Below, piece after piece: positions 1 through 9,812 of a DNA stretch of 23,710 bases. Every line of letters starts with the position of its first letter. The stretch's first letter is position 1. Under the pieces are notes generated by a model, which worked only from the letters and a program-made list of their open reading frames with translations, did not search any database and had not been told where the DNA came from. The translations under genes were made by a program, and so were the position numbers. The DNA comes from Gnetum montanum (Eukaryota; Streptophyta; Gnetopsida; Gnetales; Gnetaceae), in contig MNCI01025128.1 in the NCBI GenBank assembly GCA_015680685.1, positions 416,692 to 440,401 of the forward strand, read 5' to 3'.

Positions 1-149
1 AAGTAGGGAACCCCGTAGACATCACAGATGCTATGAGAGAAATGACCAAGAAGAACCCCTACTTGCAACCTGAAGCATGTTAGACATTACAGAGGCTGTT
101 AGAATACCTACAAGGCACCAAAAAAGATAGCAGGATCAAGAGATTAGAC

Positions 150-893
150 ATGAATAATATCCCACGATTTGAGGGGGGATACAACATTGATCCTCAGAAC
201 CACTTACAGGCATTTCACGATGCATGTGCCTTGTATAACATCAAAAATGAGTGGCAAAAATTAAAGTTGTTTTCAAGGACACTAGTAAAANATAACCATC
301 GCCATGATGATGTTCCCTACCTTCTCTTTTGTGGTTTTGGCGCTAATGAGACGCAACTTGCATGTGCCGCGATATCGCGTCTTCTCCTGCGNCGAGTGTC
401 CAACCTATGAAAAAAAATCCAAGGATGGAAGCAGGGAAATCATGAATCCTTGGATGCTATCATGGGCCATTATTTTACACTATTACATCATTGCCCAAGC
501 CCTGGTTACTCGCAGTAGGATCAACTACGCCATCTCGTAGATGGACTTAGGCATGAAACTAGAAGAACCCTTGGAACATATGCCCAAGGGAGATTATCTG
601 AGCTTAGGTCCCATCAGATCCATAGATTTTTGGAGCAAGTAGCTAAGGAAGAAGGAGAGCTACGTAAGAGAGAAAGTGTAGAAGAGTACAACCACGATCC
701 TTCCCTTAGAAAAGGGGGAGTAAGATTCTGTGAAGAGGAGGAAGAGTCACCACTCAAAGAGTTGGCGCATAGGAAAACCTTGCTACTGCAAAAATTGACA
801 ACAAAAGTGTTGGCTAAGGTAGACCAAATGTGGGACTCCTTAGATAGTAGATTCGAAACCATTCTCAAAATCGTAGAGGAGTCTAAGGAGTGA
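150..893 (+). pseudogene. Retrotransposon gag (capsid) pseudogene
   Basis: Gag forms the virus-like particle that packages element RNA. The first 45 codons (150-290) read as a typical plant Ty3/gypsy gag start, with the PRFEGG, DPQNHLQAFHDAC and KLKLF blocks. After 410, in another frame, come the ESLDAIMGHYFTLLHHCP and QLRHLVDGL blocks, which match the second half of the gag domain, followed by an acidic, charged stretch to 893. At least one frame change and several stops (for example at 538-540) break it. The expected central block between the halves is missing, replaced by an unrelated segment at 292-391 lying between two ambiguous bases (N at 291 and 392). Non-functional. Confidence 0.75.
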
Positions 894-1010
894 GGTAGTG
901 ACTACGATAAAAAGAAAAAGACAGAAGTGGTCAATGCACGTAACAAAGGTAAGGGTAAAATGGCTATCACTGAAGAGGTTGTGGATTCTGACATAGACAA
1001 TGACAGTGGA

Positions 1011-1049
1011 TGTGAGATATGCCAATATGACCATCCTAAGGGATGTTGT
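1011..1049 (+). other. Gag zinc knuckle remnant (CX2CX3HX4C)
   Basis: In the open frame 927-1211 residues 29-41 read CEICQYDHPKGCC, a CX2CX3HX4C knuckle as found at the C-terminal end of gag in plant Ty3/gypsy elements, where it binds RNA. It follows a basic/acidic linker and is followed by a proline-rich segment. The frame stops at 1209-1211. Confidence 0.6.
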
Positions 1050-1236
1050 CCAATAATCTCACATCTACAAGAGTCTGGGGTATATGCACTCAACCCACAA
1101 CTTAACAAACGACAAGCACCTCGTCGGTTACCTTATCCCCAAGGTAAACCCAAGGTAGTTCCACCAACCATTAACATATTATCCAAGTGGAACTCTGCCA
1201 CAACCTATTGAGCAACACCAGTAGTGACAATACCCA

Positions 1237-1692
1237 CAGTTATGGGGGATGCCACTGCCAAGGCAACAATACCCTTACCAGCAATCGGATCCATATGGTT
1301 ACTACGTGCAGTAGCCAATCTCTCCAAGTGACTCTGTTGGTTACGTGACCTCACAACGTCACTACCAAGCTTGGGAGTATTATAGGATTCCTTCTCCTGG
1401 AAGAGACACACCACACGCATACCATCCTCCAAACCCATCTGTGACTCTTACATCGATAGCTCCACTACCAGATACTCTAGCGATGCAAGGGGAACTCCCC
1501 ACTCAACTGCAGCAATGCAATGCTACAAGAGCTGTGAACCTTCAACCCACTACTGGTTCTAACAACTGTACAAGAAGAAGACCTTTCTTTAGAACCAATA
1601 GTCCAAACAAGCTCTCACAACCACAAGTAGTTGAGCCTCCAAATGCTTCTCCATCAAATAAGGCTTTAGAGCTCCCTTCAAACCAAAAATAG
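1237..1692 (+). pseudogene. Pro/Gln/Tyr-rich gag-protease linker
   Basis: This frame is largely open. It contains a TAG at about 1313-1315, and from 1345 it is open for 115 codons to 1692. It is rich in Pro, Gln, Tyr, Ser and Asn and has no folded-domain signature. In plant Ty3/gypsy polyproteins a low-complexity linker commonly separates the knuckle from the protease, and the position here fits. I see no catalytic motif in it. Confidence 0.45.
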
Positions 1693-1784
1693 AGCTCAAC
1701 GCATACGGTTATGTTAACACATACCATCACTGATTGGATTAAGGTGGGCCACCTTCCCAGGAAATTCTTTGATCTTGGAAGCCC

Positions 1785-2135
1785 CCTAATTTACCTACAA
1801 GTCGCTGGGAATAAACCATGTAAAGATCTTCCGGACTCAGGTTCTAGAGTCAACTTAATATCTCAGGAAATGTATAAAGCCTAGAACCTACCTCCACTAA
1901 AGAAGAGCAATATTCGCTTAGAGTTGGCTGACCAATCCATCACTGTTCCTTTGGGATAGGTTGAGGACATTGTTACCACCGTGTGTGGGTGGTCATACCC
2001 AACTGATTTCCTAGTGATACAAGTCAACAATGACAAAGGGGACTTCCCAATAATAATGAGAAGGGTATGGCTGAGTACCATGAATGTATGCCTAGGAATC
2101 CGTGATCTTTCCTTGGAAATATTTAAGGAAAATAC
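1785..2135 (+). pseudogene. Retropepsin (aspartic protease) domain pseudogene
   Basis: The frame reads an active-site segment LPDSGSRVNLIS, where plant elements usually have D-S/T/G-G-S-x-V-N-L. It continues with NLPPLKKS, LELADQSITVPLG, a strand ending YPTDFLVIQ, and FPIIMRRVWLST at the place of the usual FP-hydrophobic-LGRPWL flap/helix block. This order is diagnostic of the retroviral-type protease that cleaves the element's polyprotein. Two TAG stops interrupt it, one after MYKA and one after the PLG motif, and the LGRP motif is altered to MRRV. The copy is inactive. The same frame runs on to a stop at 2233-2235. Confidence 0.8.
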
Positions 2136-2235
2136 TTATGGAAAAATCGAGAAGAAGAAATTTTCATGCATCACATACAGTGATATAGAGGGTGATGACG
2201 TACAGGAATGTTCAACATTGCCTACATGCAACTAG

Positions 2236-2570
2236 TGTGTCCAGGAAATCAACATACAAAAGTGCATGTATGTAGCAACCACACAACAAGAAGACACCCA
2301 GTGGTTGACAGCTAATCAAAAGAGCAACTCACCAACATGCATGGAACTAACTGAGGGGATAACTTACGCTCACGTCGAAAGCATAGATACACTGGAGCAA
2401 GAGTGTTGTCAATTTCCAACCCTTAACCTGAACCTGAAAACATCAATTGGGAGAAGTTGGACATTTATAAGAAATTCAAACAAGCGCTCATTATTTTGGA
2501 TATCTTCCTTTCAATTCAGTCATAGGGGAGATGGCCACCTATGCTGATCATTTAAAGCCCTTAGTTTCTT
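2236..2570 (+). pseudogene. Short coding-like tail after the protease
   Basis: A frame is open from 2266 to 2547, and another gives a short ATG reading near 2531 (MATYADHLKPLVSF). Neither contains RT motifs. Given the position straight after the protease, this is probably the end of the element's polyprotein or the decayed scar of the lost pol region. I do not recognise a domain. Confidence 0.3.
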
Positions 2571-4427
2571 TTTAAGTTTTTTTTTACACATTTTTGTTTT
2601 ACAAATTTCATTAACTTTTCTTGTTTTTGTTTTGCAACATCATTCATACTTCTTCATTTATTTGTGTGTTTAATTTTTTTTGTTAAGTTTGTCACTTAAT
2701 AAGTGCTCTGAAGATGGTATGAACTGTATTCCATTGATTGCTAATGTTTGGTTTTTACCTTTGAGTTATAATGTTGATACTTTGGTATGATTCTTTTGAT
2801 ATAATAGGCAATGAGTCCACGTCACCCATGCATCCATGAATTTCTATGGTCTCTCTTGGCTTGGAACTGTACAGTCCCTTTACTTAAATAATAAGAACTA
2901 TTAACGAATCGGTGACTAGGCATTTCTCACGCTAAGGAAGGACTCAAGGATTGAAAAGGGTGTGACTTCAAAGGGATTTGATGCATTTTTGTTGGCCATT
3001 CTCTTGGGTGCTTGGATGTTTTCTTCTTGGGTTTTCCTTACCATTTTGACGTTGCTCCATTATCGGGAAGATGAGTTAATAAAAATAATAAGTCTTTGCA
3101 TGGTGTGGTTCTCACGCAAAACACAAAAAAAAAAAAAAACAAAAACACAGTGAGAATTCAAAGCACATCCCTTAGACGAAATAATCATTTGGGCTACAAG
3201 CACTGGTTATGGAACTGAATAAACATGTTCCCTCTAACTAAGGCCCTTCTCACTTCCTACTTTCTCCTTTTTCGTTTTGTTGGAATGGTGGTGACTCTTT
3301 GGTGAAGGCATTCTTTTTACTTCGAGTGGATGGATGGGTCAAATGTATTAATGCGAAGTCACTGAATGTGGTTGGTTTGAGGCCGGATTTGGAATAAGAA
3401 CTACTAAGTCACATTAACCATAACTACACAAGGGGCTGTACACCACCTTATTCTTGAGACTCCATTCCATTCTCTCCTTACCATCCTTCTTTCTCCATTT
3501 TTCACCTCATTGCTGGTTGTATCAATAGTCCATATTTTAGTTGATACATTATTTTCTTTTTGGTAAACTCTTATGGTTAAGAATTTAACTCTTGTTTTCA
3601 AATGACATTTCTCGAGCCTACGGACTCTTTGAATGTGGGATTATCAGGGCATTAAGGGCATGAGCCTACTTTGGGGAGGACCCACTAGCATTCCTATTTG
3701 GTGCATCCATTAATTTCTTTTCCCTAAACATTTTTTGCAATCAACATTTATTTTGTTCATCTCCATCTTTGACATCCATTTTATCGACATTGCCGTTGTT
3801 TCTTTTTCTCCATCTTTCTTATTCCTTATCCTTTTCCATTCTCTTGCCACCGGAGGTTTGCTCTCAGTCATGGGGGTCTTGGTCCAATTTTTTTGATTTT
3901 TTCTTAACCCCTACACCTTGGGTAGCCACCACTATTATATCTCTAGATCTGCATTAGCCATATCACAACTCAACCAATGGACCTTATACTAAGGCAAGGT
4001 ACTAACTACATTGTGATTCATTTACCCTTGCTAATATCAGACTATGTTGTGTGTGTAGATGGCAATCATACAACAACGAATTGGATCTGGAGGAAACACT
4101 TGGAATGGACTGGTGTTGAAGTAGTTATGCAAGGAACGAGATTGATAACGCACTTATGGATGGACAACGAAAGGCGCAATCTAGGCGTTGGCAGTAGCAG
4201 ACTTCTTTTCTCTCTCTCTTCTCTCTCAGCTGCCAAATAAGGTTGGATGTCAAATGTGTATAGTGTTCATTCTTGTTGTCATGAACACTAATTTTGTCAT
4301 GTATTGTAATGATGATCCATTCACATGTCACCTATTCACGATTAGTATCATTCAAGTCAATAATCTCATACCTTCCCAATATTTTGTAAGGAACTCAAGG
4401 ATGAGTTTTCATTCAGTCATGGGGGTA
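2571..4427 (+). other. Non-coding internal region of the retrotransposon
   Basis: This region has a T-rich start (2570-2700), an A15 homopolymer at 3125-3139 inside a longer A-rich run, and a CT-rich tract at about 4201-4230. It contains only short frames with no recognisable domain. The longest, 3977-4240, is 87 codons and unlike any pol segment. A long untranslated stretch between coding part and 3' LTR is common in Athila-like and non-autonomous plant elements. Confidence 0.55.
4413..4427 (+). promoter_or_regulatory. Candidate polypurine tract before the 3' LTR
   Basis: A G5 run (4421-4425) followed by TA abuts the LTR start at 4428. Plus-strand DNA synthesis is primed from a purine-rich tract directly 5' of the LTR. 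The core is short for a polypurine tract. The 14 bases 4413-4426 occur identically at 3864-3877. Confidence 0.5.
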
Positions 4428-4462
4428 TGATGAGCTGCAATATCGTAGCCCGTCGCTAGTTC

Positions 4463-4470
4463 TATAAATA
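4463..4470 (+). promoter_or_regulatory. LTR TATA box (TATAAATA)
   Basis: A consensus TATAAATA is followed by a GC-richer stretch, as expected for the element's RNA polymerase II core promoter. Transcription would start roughly 25-35 bp downstream, near 4495-4505, defining the start of R. Confidence 0.65.
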
Positions 4471-4638
4471 AGAGGCGGCTTTCCCTTGTTTCTCCATCTA
4501 GATCTAGACCCTTAGCCAAACTCTGGCAGTTTTACCATTCTAGAGATAGAATAATTTCCATGTGCCCGCAGTAGGAGTCTCCAAGTGAATAGATCTTTAT
4601 TCAAGCAAATTGTACATGAGCACACATTTGTGTACGGC

Positions 4639-4644
4639 AATAAA
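4639..4644 (+). terminator. LTR polyadenylation signal (AATAAA)
   Basis: An AATAAA hexamer lies about 170 bp after the TATA box inside the LTR. It is the likely cleavage/polyadenylation signal that ends R in the 3' LTR transcript. Confidence 0.5.
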
Positions 4645-5187
4645 GATGAAATTTCTGATAAACCTTGCAGTGCATGGACTAAGCTAAATAGGATTTAATT
4701 ACTGTTAAATGTTAATTTCTTTCTTAGTTAATTAATCTCTCTCAACCCTTAACTCTTCTAGTTAAGTGCATTCAGTATGACCACTTCGAGCATGTGTGTA
4801 ATGCTTGGTAACCCAGTAACGAGTAGTGTTTGGTAATCTCAACAGTGTTGCACTGGTTCAAGGTGTGTGCGGCAAGTGGGAACAGATACTGGTGCTAGGG
4901 CAATTAGAACGTAGTTAATGAGTAGTTAATGAAAGTTAGTTACTTAGTCTCTTCAACCTTCCTCATTAGCATAGGAGTTAAAAAGATAAAAGACATAAAA
5001 ATCATATACCTTAGACTTACTTAACCATACAACCGTGACAATACAAGTAAGTTTGGGAGGACAACAATTGATTAACCTTAAGTGTTCCATAAGGCGCGTA
5101 AGCACTTAGTCCTTGGAGTTCGACCGGATTGTGCGTGAGATGCTCATATTCGTATGGTTGAGTGTAGGGGTACCTCGCCACTCATCA

Positions 5188-6942
5188 GAAAGTATGTGAA
5201 GAAGATAGAAGAAGTGGAAGAATACTAAGAAAAAAATAAGTACATGAAGAAATGAAGTCTCAAAACAATAAGAAGACTCCATTCAAAAAAAGATGAAAAC
5301 CCATTTATACTAAAACATCTCCTAGTATTTGATTAATTATGAATACTGAGATGATGAAGACATTTATTAGTTTCATTTGAAGAACTAATAAGTAAGTATT
5401 GTGAGAGATATGTGATCCATGTAGTACAAGATCCAATTTTTTTTGAAGAAGAACCAAAGGTCCAAGTTGTATCATACATAGCCTAGTTAAGTTTCTTAAA
5501 TAATAAGAGAAGGCCATCTAGAAGGTTATGGTGGAAAAGAAGAACAAGACATATGAAGAAGTATTTCATAAGTTAATAAGCTAAGATGAGAGTGACTTAG
5601 CAAATCATAAAGAAGTTGGTGCAATTAAAGTTTAAGAGAAACTTAACGAAGCATAGTAGTCAAAGAGAAGTTAAGTTGAAGATTGAAGAATATAAATTAT
5701 AATAATAAAAGTTGCAAGCAATTATTGTAAGGAATAAGTTCAATTAACAAACCTTAAGAATGATATTTGTAAAGACTACGAATGTGATAAAATCATTAAG
5801 TTAATAATATGAATATTTAGCATATTATCATAATATTGATCCTAATAATTAGAGTTTCTAGAGAGCATAAAAGCATATCTACTTCTAATAACTCCCAAAG
5901 AATCGAAATGGAAATGAGTAAAACTAAAGAAAGATGCAATTGTGTATATAGTTTTTTATGGTTGTGATGTTGAATCTTTAACTTCTAATATCATATAATA
6001 GAGTTGGCATATTTCGGCCATTTAATGGAGTAGGGTTTATAAGGGTGTGATGCTAATCTTGTAATCAAAATGACTGAAACTAAATTCTGTGAGTAAATTT
6101 AGAGGGATAAATTCACAAGGTATTTGCCTATATATGATAGAAAACTTCAATTTCAGTTTCACATTGTGGATGATGCACATGGGAAGAGGTGAATGTTCTG
6201 ATGGCTAAACCATTTATCTCTCAAACCAAGGAACACTTTCATAAAAAAAAAATCTGTCCTTGAAATGAAAAGACTTTTCATACATCATTGCTATCAGCAA
6301 ATGCCAGTATCTTGTCTTGGAAGGCAATATTATATGGTTGTGCAATGAGCCTACCTGAGGAGCCGTACTAGCTTGAAAGATGTCAAGGGTTTTAATCATT
6401 CAATTGTAAATGAAATCCTTGGTGCCTATGGAGACACCAAATTTTTGTGAAGTCCCTATTTTGCTATATTCAATCTTATAATGTGGTCATGTCATGTGGA
6501 GGCCTTCAATGAAGACTTTGTGCTAATGGAATTTTAGTTTACCCAAGAAATCTAGAAAGTTTCAACAAATGTGAGGATTTCAGCTGCAAGTCCCCAGGTA
6601 ATCCACATGGATGCACTACAGAGTTAGTTAGGGTTTCATCTTGCCTTAATACACTAAACGGTTTTAGTTTGACTTTAGTGAATATGGATCACCAAGTCTA
6701 TGTTGTGGTCCATGGGAACCACAAAGGTTATTGAGAATGTGTACAATTGCATCGCAAGCTTTTCCAAACATCTAAACTTTGGAGAAGGTGAAGACATCAA
6801 TGTTGTTACATTCGTACGTTAATAGCTTTGCCATGGCAAAACACAAAGGGCACAACCCGATGCTATGGCATCTATTTTTAAGCCATTGAAACACCACAGC
6901 ACAGCCATAATTTTTCTACAAATCCCAAGTGACAATATTCAC
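5188..6942. other. AT-rich spacer, no gene recognised
   Basis: 5188-5800 is unusually purine-rich on the + strand (many GAAGAA/AAGA runs) and has short frames with stops; I see no domain. 6513-6731 is a stop-free + frame of 73 codons with several cysteines, but it has no start, no recognised family and no splice context I trust. The remainder shows nothing. Confidence 0.4.
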
Positions 6943-7440
6943 AAAAAAATGCATCGGCATACAGCCTCACATACTTTGGCACAGACTCAGCCAAGGACGG
7001 GAATTTCTCGGGTTTTAGATGCGGATACGAAGCGACCTCTGCAACGAAATTATCCAGAGGCTTCCTGATCTGCGTCAATAGCGTTGGACACGAAGAAGAA
7101 ATAAAAGCCCCCTCTTCAACCTCGGCCCCGACATGAATGGATCCTGGAGCCACCTGTCCCTCAGAGCATACAAAATTCTGCACTACCTGTTACACGCATT
7201 CCACATCATACAACGTCTCGGCAGTGATTCAAAGGCACTCAGACTAACGACGAATTGTTCCAGTGTTTGTGCCTCACTTCCGAAGTTTTTCGACGCGTTT
7301 GTTTTGTGCCTCCAGAATTTTCGGCTAACATCCAGCGCGGTTCAATGGAATTTCAAGCGGCGCTCGCGATCAGAGTCTGCACGTTGGCGGTGCGAATCTT
7401 TGAATTTGAAGTCCGGTGGAAAACATGGCGGTGGTGATGA
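6943..7440 (-). pseudogene. NPH3-domain (NPH3/RPT2-like family) pseudogene fragment
   Basis: NPH3/RPT2-like proteins are land-plant BTB-NPH3 adaptors of cullin-3 ubiquitin ligases in phototropin signalling at the plasma membrane. Reading from high to low coordinates, the minus strand gives RFAPPTCR (about 7390), an ERRLKFH-like block (about 7360-7330), ETLYDVECV (about 7220-7193), and from 7183 a long stretch with KPLDNFVAEVASYPHL, KFPSLAESVPKYVRLYADA. This is the family's order: A-x-P-x-C-R, LE+RIGxQLDxATL, S/T-E-T-LYDVDCVQR, LxDxYLAEVAxDPNL, KFxxLAExxP. Reading switches frame at least twice, and a TAA lies at 7190-7192. After YADAFF a GTGAAT follows at 6942-6937 where an intron donor would fit. 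The BTB part and the C-terminal half are not seen. It is a fragment, not a working gene. Confidence 0.65.
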
Positions 7441-7988
7441 TGCTGCCGTAAACGCATCTCCTCCACTTCAGGTTTGTGAGACTTATCCACGTTTCAACGC
7501 CAGTAACAACACAGTGGGACAACAATGCACATGTACCTGCGAAGAGTTTACAAAGCCAGCATGTTTATAGTTTTGATTCAATCTCTGTTTCATCCGATTT
7601 CTCAGATTCGGTTTCATTGTGTTACGTGCCTCAAGTCGCAGCATCCGCTTTGCAAGGATCGAAGGCTGCGGGGCAGGTTTTGTTCGCTAATAACTAATAA
7701 GTAGATTGAAGTTGTGGAATTGCTAATCTGCAAGTAGTGTCTGCGTGTGCAGATCCGTAACAGTTTGTAGGCGAATTTTCGGGTTTGTTGCTGCCTGTCT
7801 TCTCTGAATTGGCATCCTTTTAGCTTTGTTGCTTGTGGAGATCGAAACACCTATTTCAGCATTATTCTTTTGAGGATCCGGTAATGGCCAGAACAGAAGC
7901 AAGTGTCCGTAGCAGCAGCAGCAGGCATCACCGAGGAAGCCGTCCAGCATGTTAAAGAGTTGGCCTATGAACACAACCGCAGTGTCAC
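7441..7988. other. CpG-retaining patch next to the NPH3 fragment
   Basis: Base composition stays GC- and CpG-richer than the surrounding DNA, continuing the NPH3 patch. It may hold further upstream exon or intron sequence of that pseudogene, but I cannot align any part. A short CAG/GCA run lies at 7909-7925. Stop-free + frames here (7133-7570 and 7476-7697) have no supported start and are best read as shadows. Confidence 0.35.
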
Positions 7989-8576
7989 GTGTCTTTATCT
8001 ACAAACGGACAGAGACGAAGATGTGGGTAGACGATGAAGATGTCGGTAGCAATGGCCAACGATGGCATTGAAAGAAAGTGGTGTATTCCAATATTTGACG
8101 AAGATGTCTTTATCTACAAGCGGACAGTGACGAAGATGTTGGTCGTAATGGCCAACGATAGCATTGAAAGAAAGTGGTGTATTCCAATATTTGACGAAGA
8201 TGTCTTTATCTACAAGCGGACAGTGACGAAGATGTTGGTCCCAATGGCCAACGATGGCATTGAAAGAAAGTGGTGTATTCCAATATTTGACGAAGATGTC
8301 TTTATCTACAAGCGGACAGTGACGAAGATGTTGGTCGTAATGGCCAACGATAGCATTGAAAGAAAGTGGTGTATTCCAATACTTGACGAAGATGTCTTTA
8401 TCTACAAGCGGACAGTGACGAAGATGTTGGTCGCAATGGCCAACGATGGCATTGAAAGAAAGTGGTGTATTCCAATATTTGACGAAGATGTCTTTATCTA
8501 CAAACGGACAGTGACGAAGATGTTGGTCGCAATGGCCAACGATGGCATTGAAAGAAAGTGGTGTATTCCAATATTT
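7989..8576. repeat. 96-bp tandem repeat array, about six units
   Basis: Five complete 96-bp units start at 8097, 8193, 8289, 8385 and 8481, each beginning GACGAAGATGTCTTTATC. They are preceded by one divergent unit (7989-8096) that is 12 bp longer, with an extra AGACGATGAAGAT-like stretch. Units differ by only a few bases, so expansion is recent relative to the decayed surroundings. The first and third complete units share the GTAATGG...GATAGC variant, suggesting a two-unit (192-bp) duplication step. Because the period is a multiple of three, single-frame reading is open on both strands (8034-8645 on + and 8633-7995 on -). Those two frames need not be proteins. Confidence 0.95.
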
Positions 8577-9812
8577 TGCGTAGGTTTGTTTTTGCCATTT
8601 TTGGAACCGTCTAGCCAGTTTGGTGGGTCTCATTCACAACCCTGAAAAGAGTAGCATATTACATTTCAATTTCAGATTATGCACATAAATTTTAAGTATT
8701 TTTATTTATGGGTTAGTTATCTGAGGACACTTGCCAATTATGGCATAAATTTCTCTAATGATAATAACTTTCTATAGAAGTTATAACTTCTTATGGTGGT
8801 TAGGAATAAATTCCCTAGGTATTTGTAACTCACTTTAATATCTTATGATGATTGTAAGTACCCTAAGAGGAATTTAAGAGGAATTTTAAGAGAAGAAACT
8901 TTGAAAAATTATTGAAGATTTCTTGTAAAACATGGCTTGCTAATTGCATCAAGTAACTGCTTTGTTTTAATCTTGTGGGTTTTTTTCTTCCCATTTTGTC
9001 TTAGTTGCTTAGTTAATGGTTTAGATAGTATCATGTTTGGTATTTAATTTTGGGTTTTTCTAATTGCTCTTATAGCTCTATTCCATGCAATTCTAGACTT
9101 CTATTTGGTTGCCATATAAGAGCTTATGTTGTCTTTGAAAAGCATCTTCGGCAATTTAATAGTAATGTCTAGAAAAATCTTTGATACTTTGGGCTAACTT
9201 GAAGTAGCTTCATTTTTAAAAAAAGTTTATTTCAATCTTGAAATTGTCAATTTTTTTTCTGCTAACTCTATTGTTTACAATTCTTGACAACTATTAACTA
9301 GCATCCTTCAAGTCAACCCAAAGTATTAACTATTAATACTTTACAATTCTTGACAACTATTAACTAGCCAAATAAAAACTTGTACTTTGTCGTTTACTAA
9401 GTGTTTTGGTAGTTTAATAAGATTGTCTTTTACAAAATTGCTTATTGAGCTCAGAGAGTTTGGACAATTTGTAATACTTAGATTGAATTGGAATAACTTC
9501 ATTGCGAAGTGTTTCATCATGTTCAATTTATCTCACCTAAATGTTTGAAATTACACACAAATCTACTTTCCTTTCTTCTTCTCTTTTAAATTCTATTGAA
9601 TCTCACTCTATTTCTAGTTTTCTTGTGGATCTTTCTCTTTGGAGAAAATTAAGAGTAGATTTTGGCAGAATTGTGCTCAAGCATTTTTATGAAATTTGAT
9701 TTGATTCAAGCAATGTACTATAGGGACTATATAGACTAAGTGATTTAACAAAATAAAAATCTTTAATGGTTCACAGTATTCAACAAGGTTAGCTAAATTT
9801 CTTTTATGATAA
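8577..9812. other. AT-rich DNA, no gene recognised
   Basis: The region contains a near-palindrome around ATAACTTTCTATAGAAGTTAT (about 8765-8785), a doubled TAAGAGGAATTT (about 8863-8890) and the 29-bp direct repeat listed separately. I see no domain or convincing reading frame. Confidence 0.4.
9274..9368. repeat. Exact 29-bp direct repeat, 66-bp spacing
   Basis: The 29 bases at 9274-9302 recur without mismatch at 9340-9368 (starting TTTACAATTCTTGACAACTA). The 37-bp spacer carries an 8-bp stem (AAGTATTA at 9321-9328, TAATACTT at 9334-9341) that runs into the second copy. Perfect identity in otherwise diverged DNA implies a recent local duplication. Confidence 0.9.

Larger units (their letters stand above)
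1..5187 (+). mobile_element. Ty3/gypsy-type LTR retrotransposon, 5' end outside window, gag-protease only
   Basis: The order gag, zinc knuckle, aspartic protease, long non-coding internal region, G-rich tract, LTR on one strand shows the 3' part of an LTR retrotransposon. The 5' LTR and primer-binding site lie left of the window. Reverse transcriptase, RNase H and integrase are expected after the protease in an autonomous Ty3/gypsy element, but I see no such motifs between 2135 and 4427 in any frame. Gag and protease carry stops and frameshifts, so this copy is dead. Protease wording resembles the non-chromovirus Athila/Tat-like plant elements (family knowledge, by eye). Either this is a non-autonomous gag-bearing type, as described for plant TR-GAG elements, or pol was deleted. 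Confidence 0.8.
4428..5187 (+). mobile_element. 3' LTR, 760 bp, ends TGATGAG...CTCATCA
   Basis: Both ends are defined by a perfect 7-bp terminal inverted repeat with canonical TG...CA, TGATGAG at 4428-4434 and CTCATCA at 5181-5187. A G-rich tract lies directly upstream. Inside are a TATA box and an AATAAA signal in the right order for U3-R-U5. The TATA box lies only 35 bp from the 5' end, so U3 is very short and U5 very long. If the boundary is right, the target-site duplication partner should be GAAAG, the bases after 5187, in front of the unseen 5' LTR. Confidence 0.75.

Noticed and set aside
5305-5517. Minus-strand 70-codon frame in the purine-rich stretch
   Set aside because: Hydrophobic low-complexity reading produced by strand composition bias, with no motif.
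7133-7697. Plus-strand gene with a transit-peptide-like start at 7425 and an exon after 7896
   Set aside because: A good ATG context and plausible splice sites exist, but a stop falls at codon 9 and the same DNA reads as NPH3 motifs on the minus strand. The plus frames are shadows.
7989-8576. CRISPR array
   Set aside because: The whole 96-bp unit repeats, with no unique spacers, and the genome is a plant nuclear one.
7995-8645. Two overlapping repeat proteins (203 codons on +, 212 on -)
   Set aside because: Openness follows from a stop-free 96-bp unit repeated in phase. There is no start context, flanking exon or domain to support translation.
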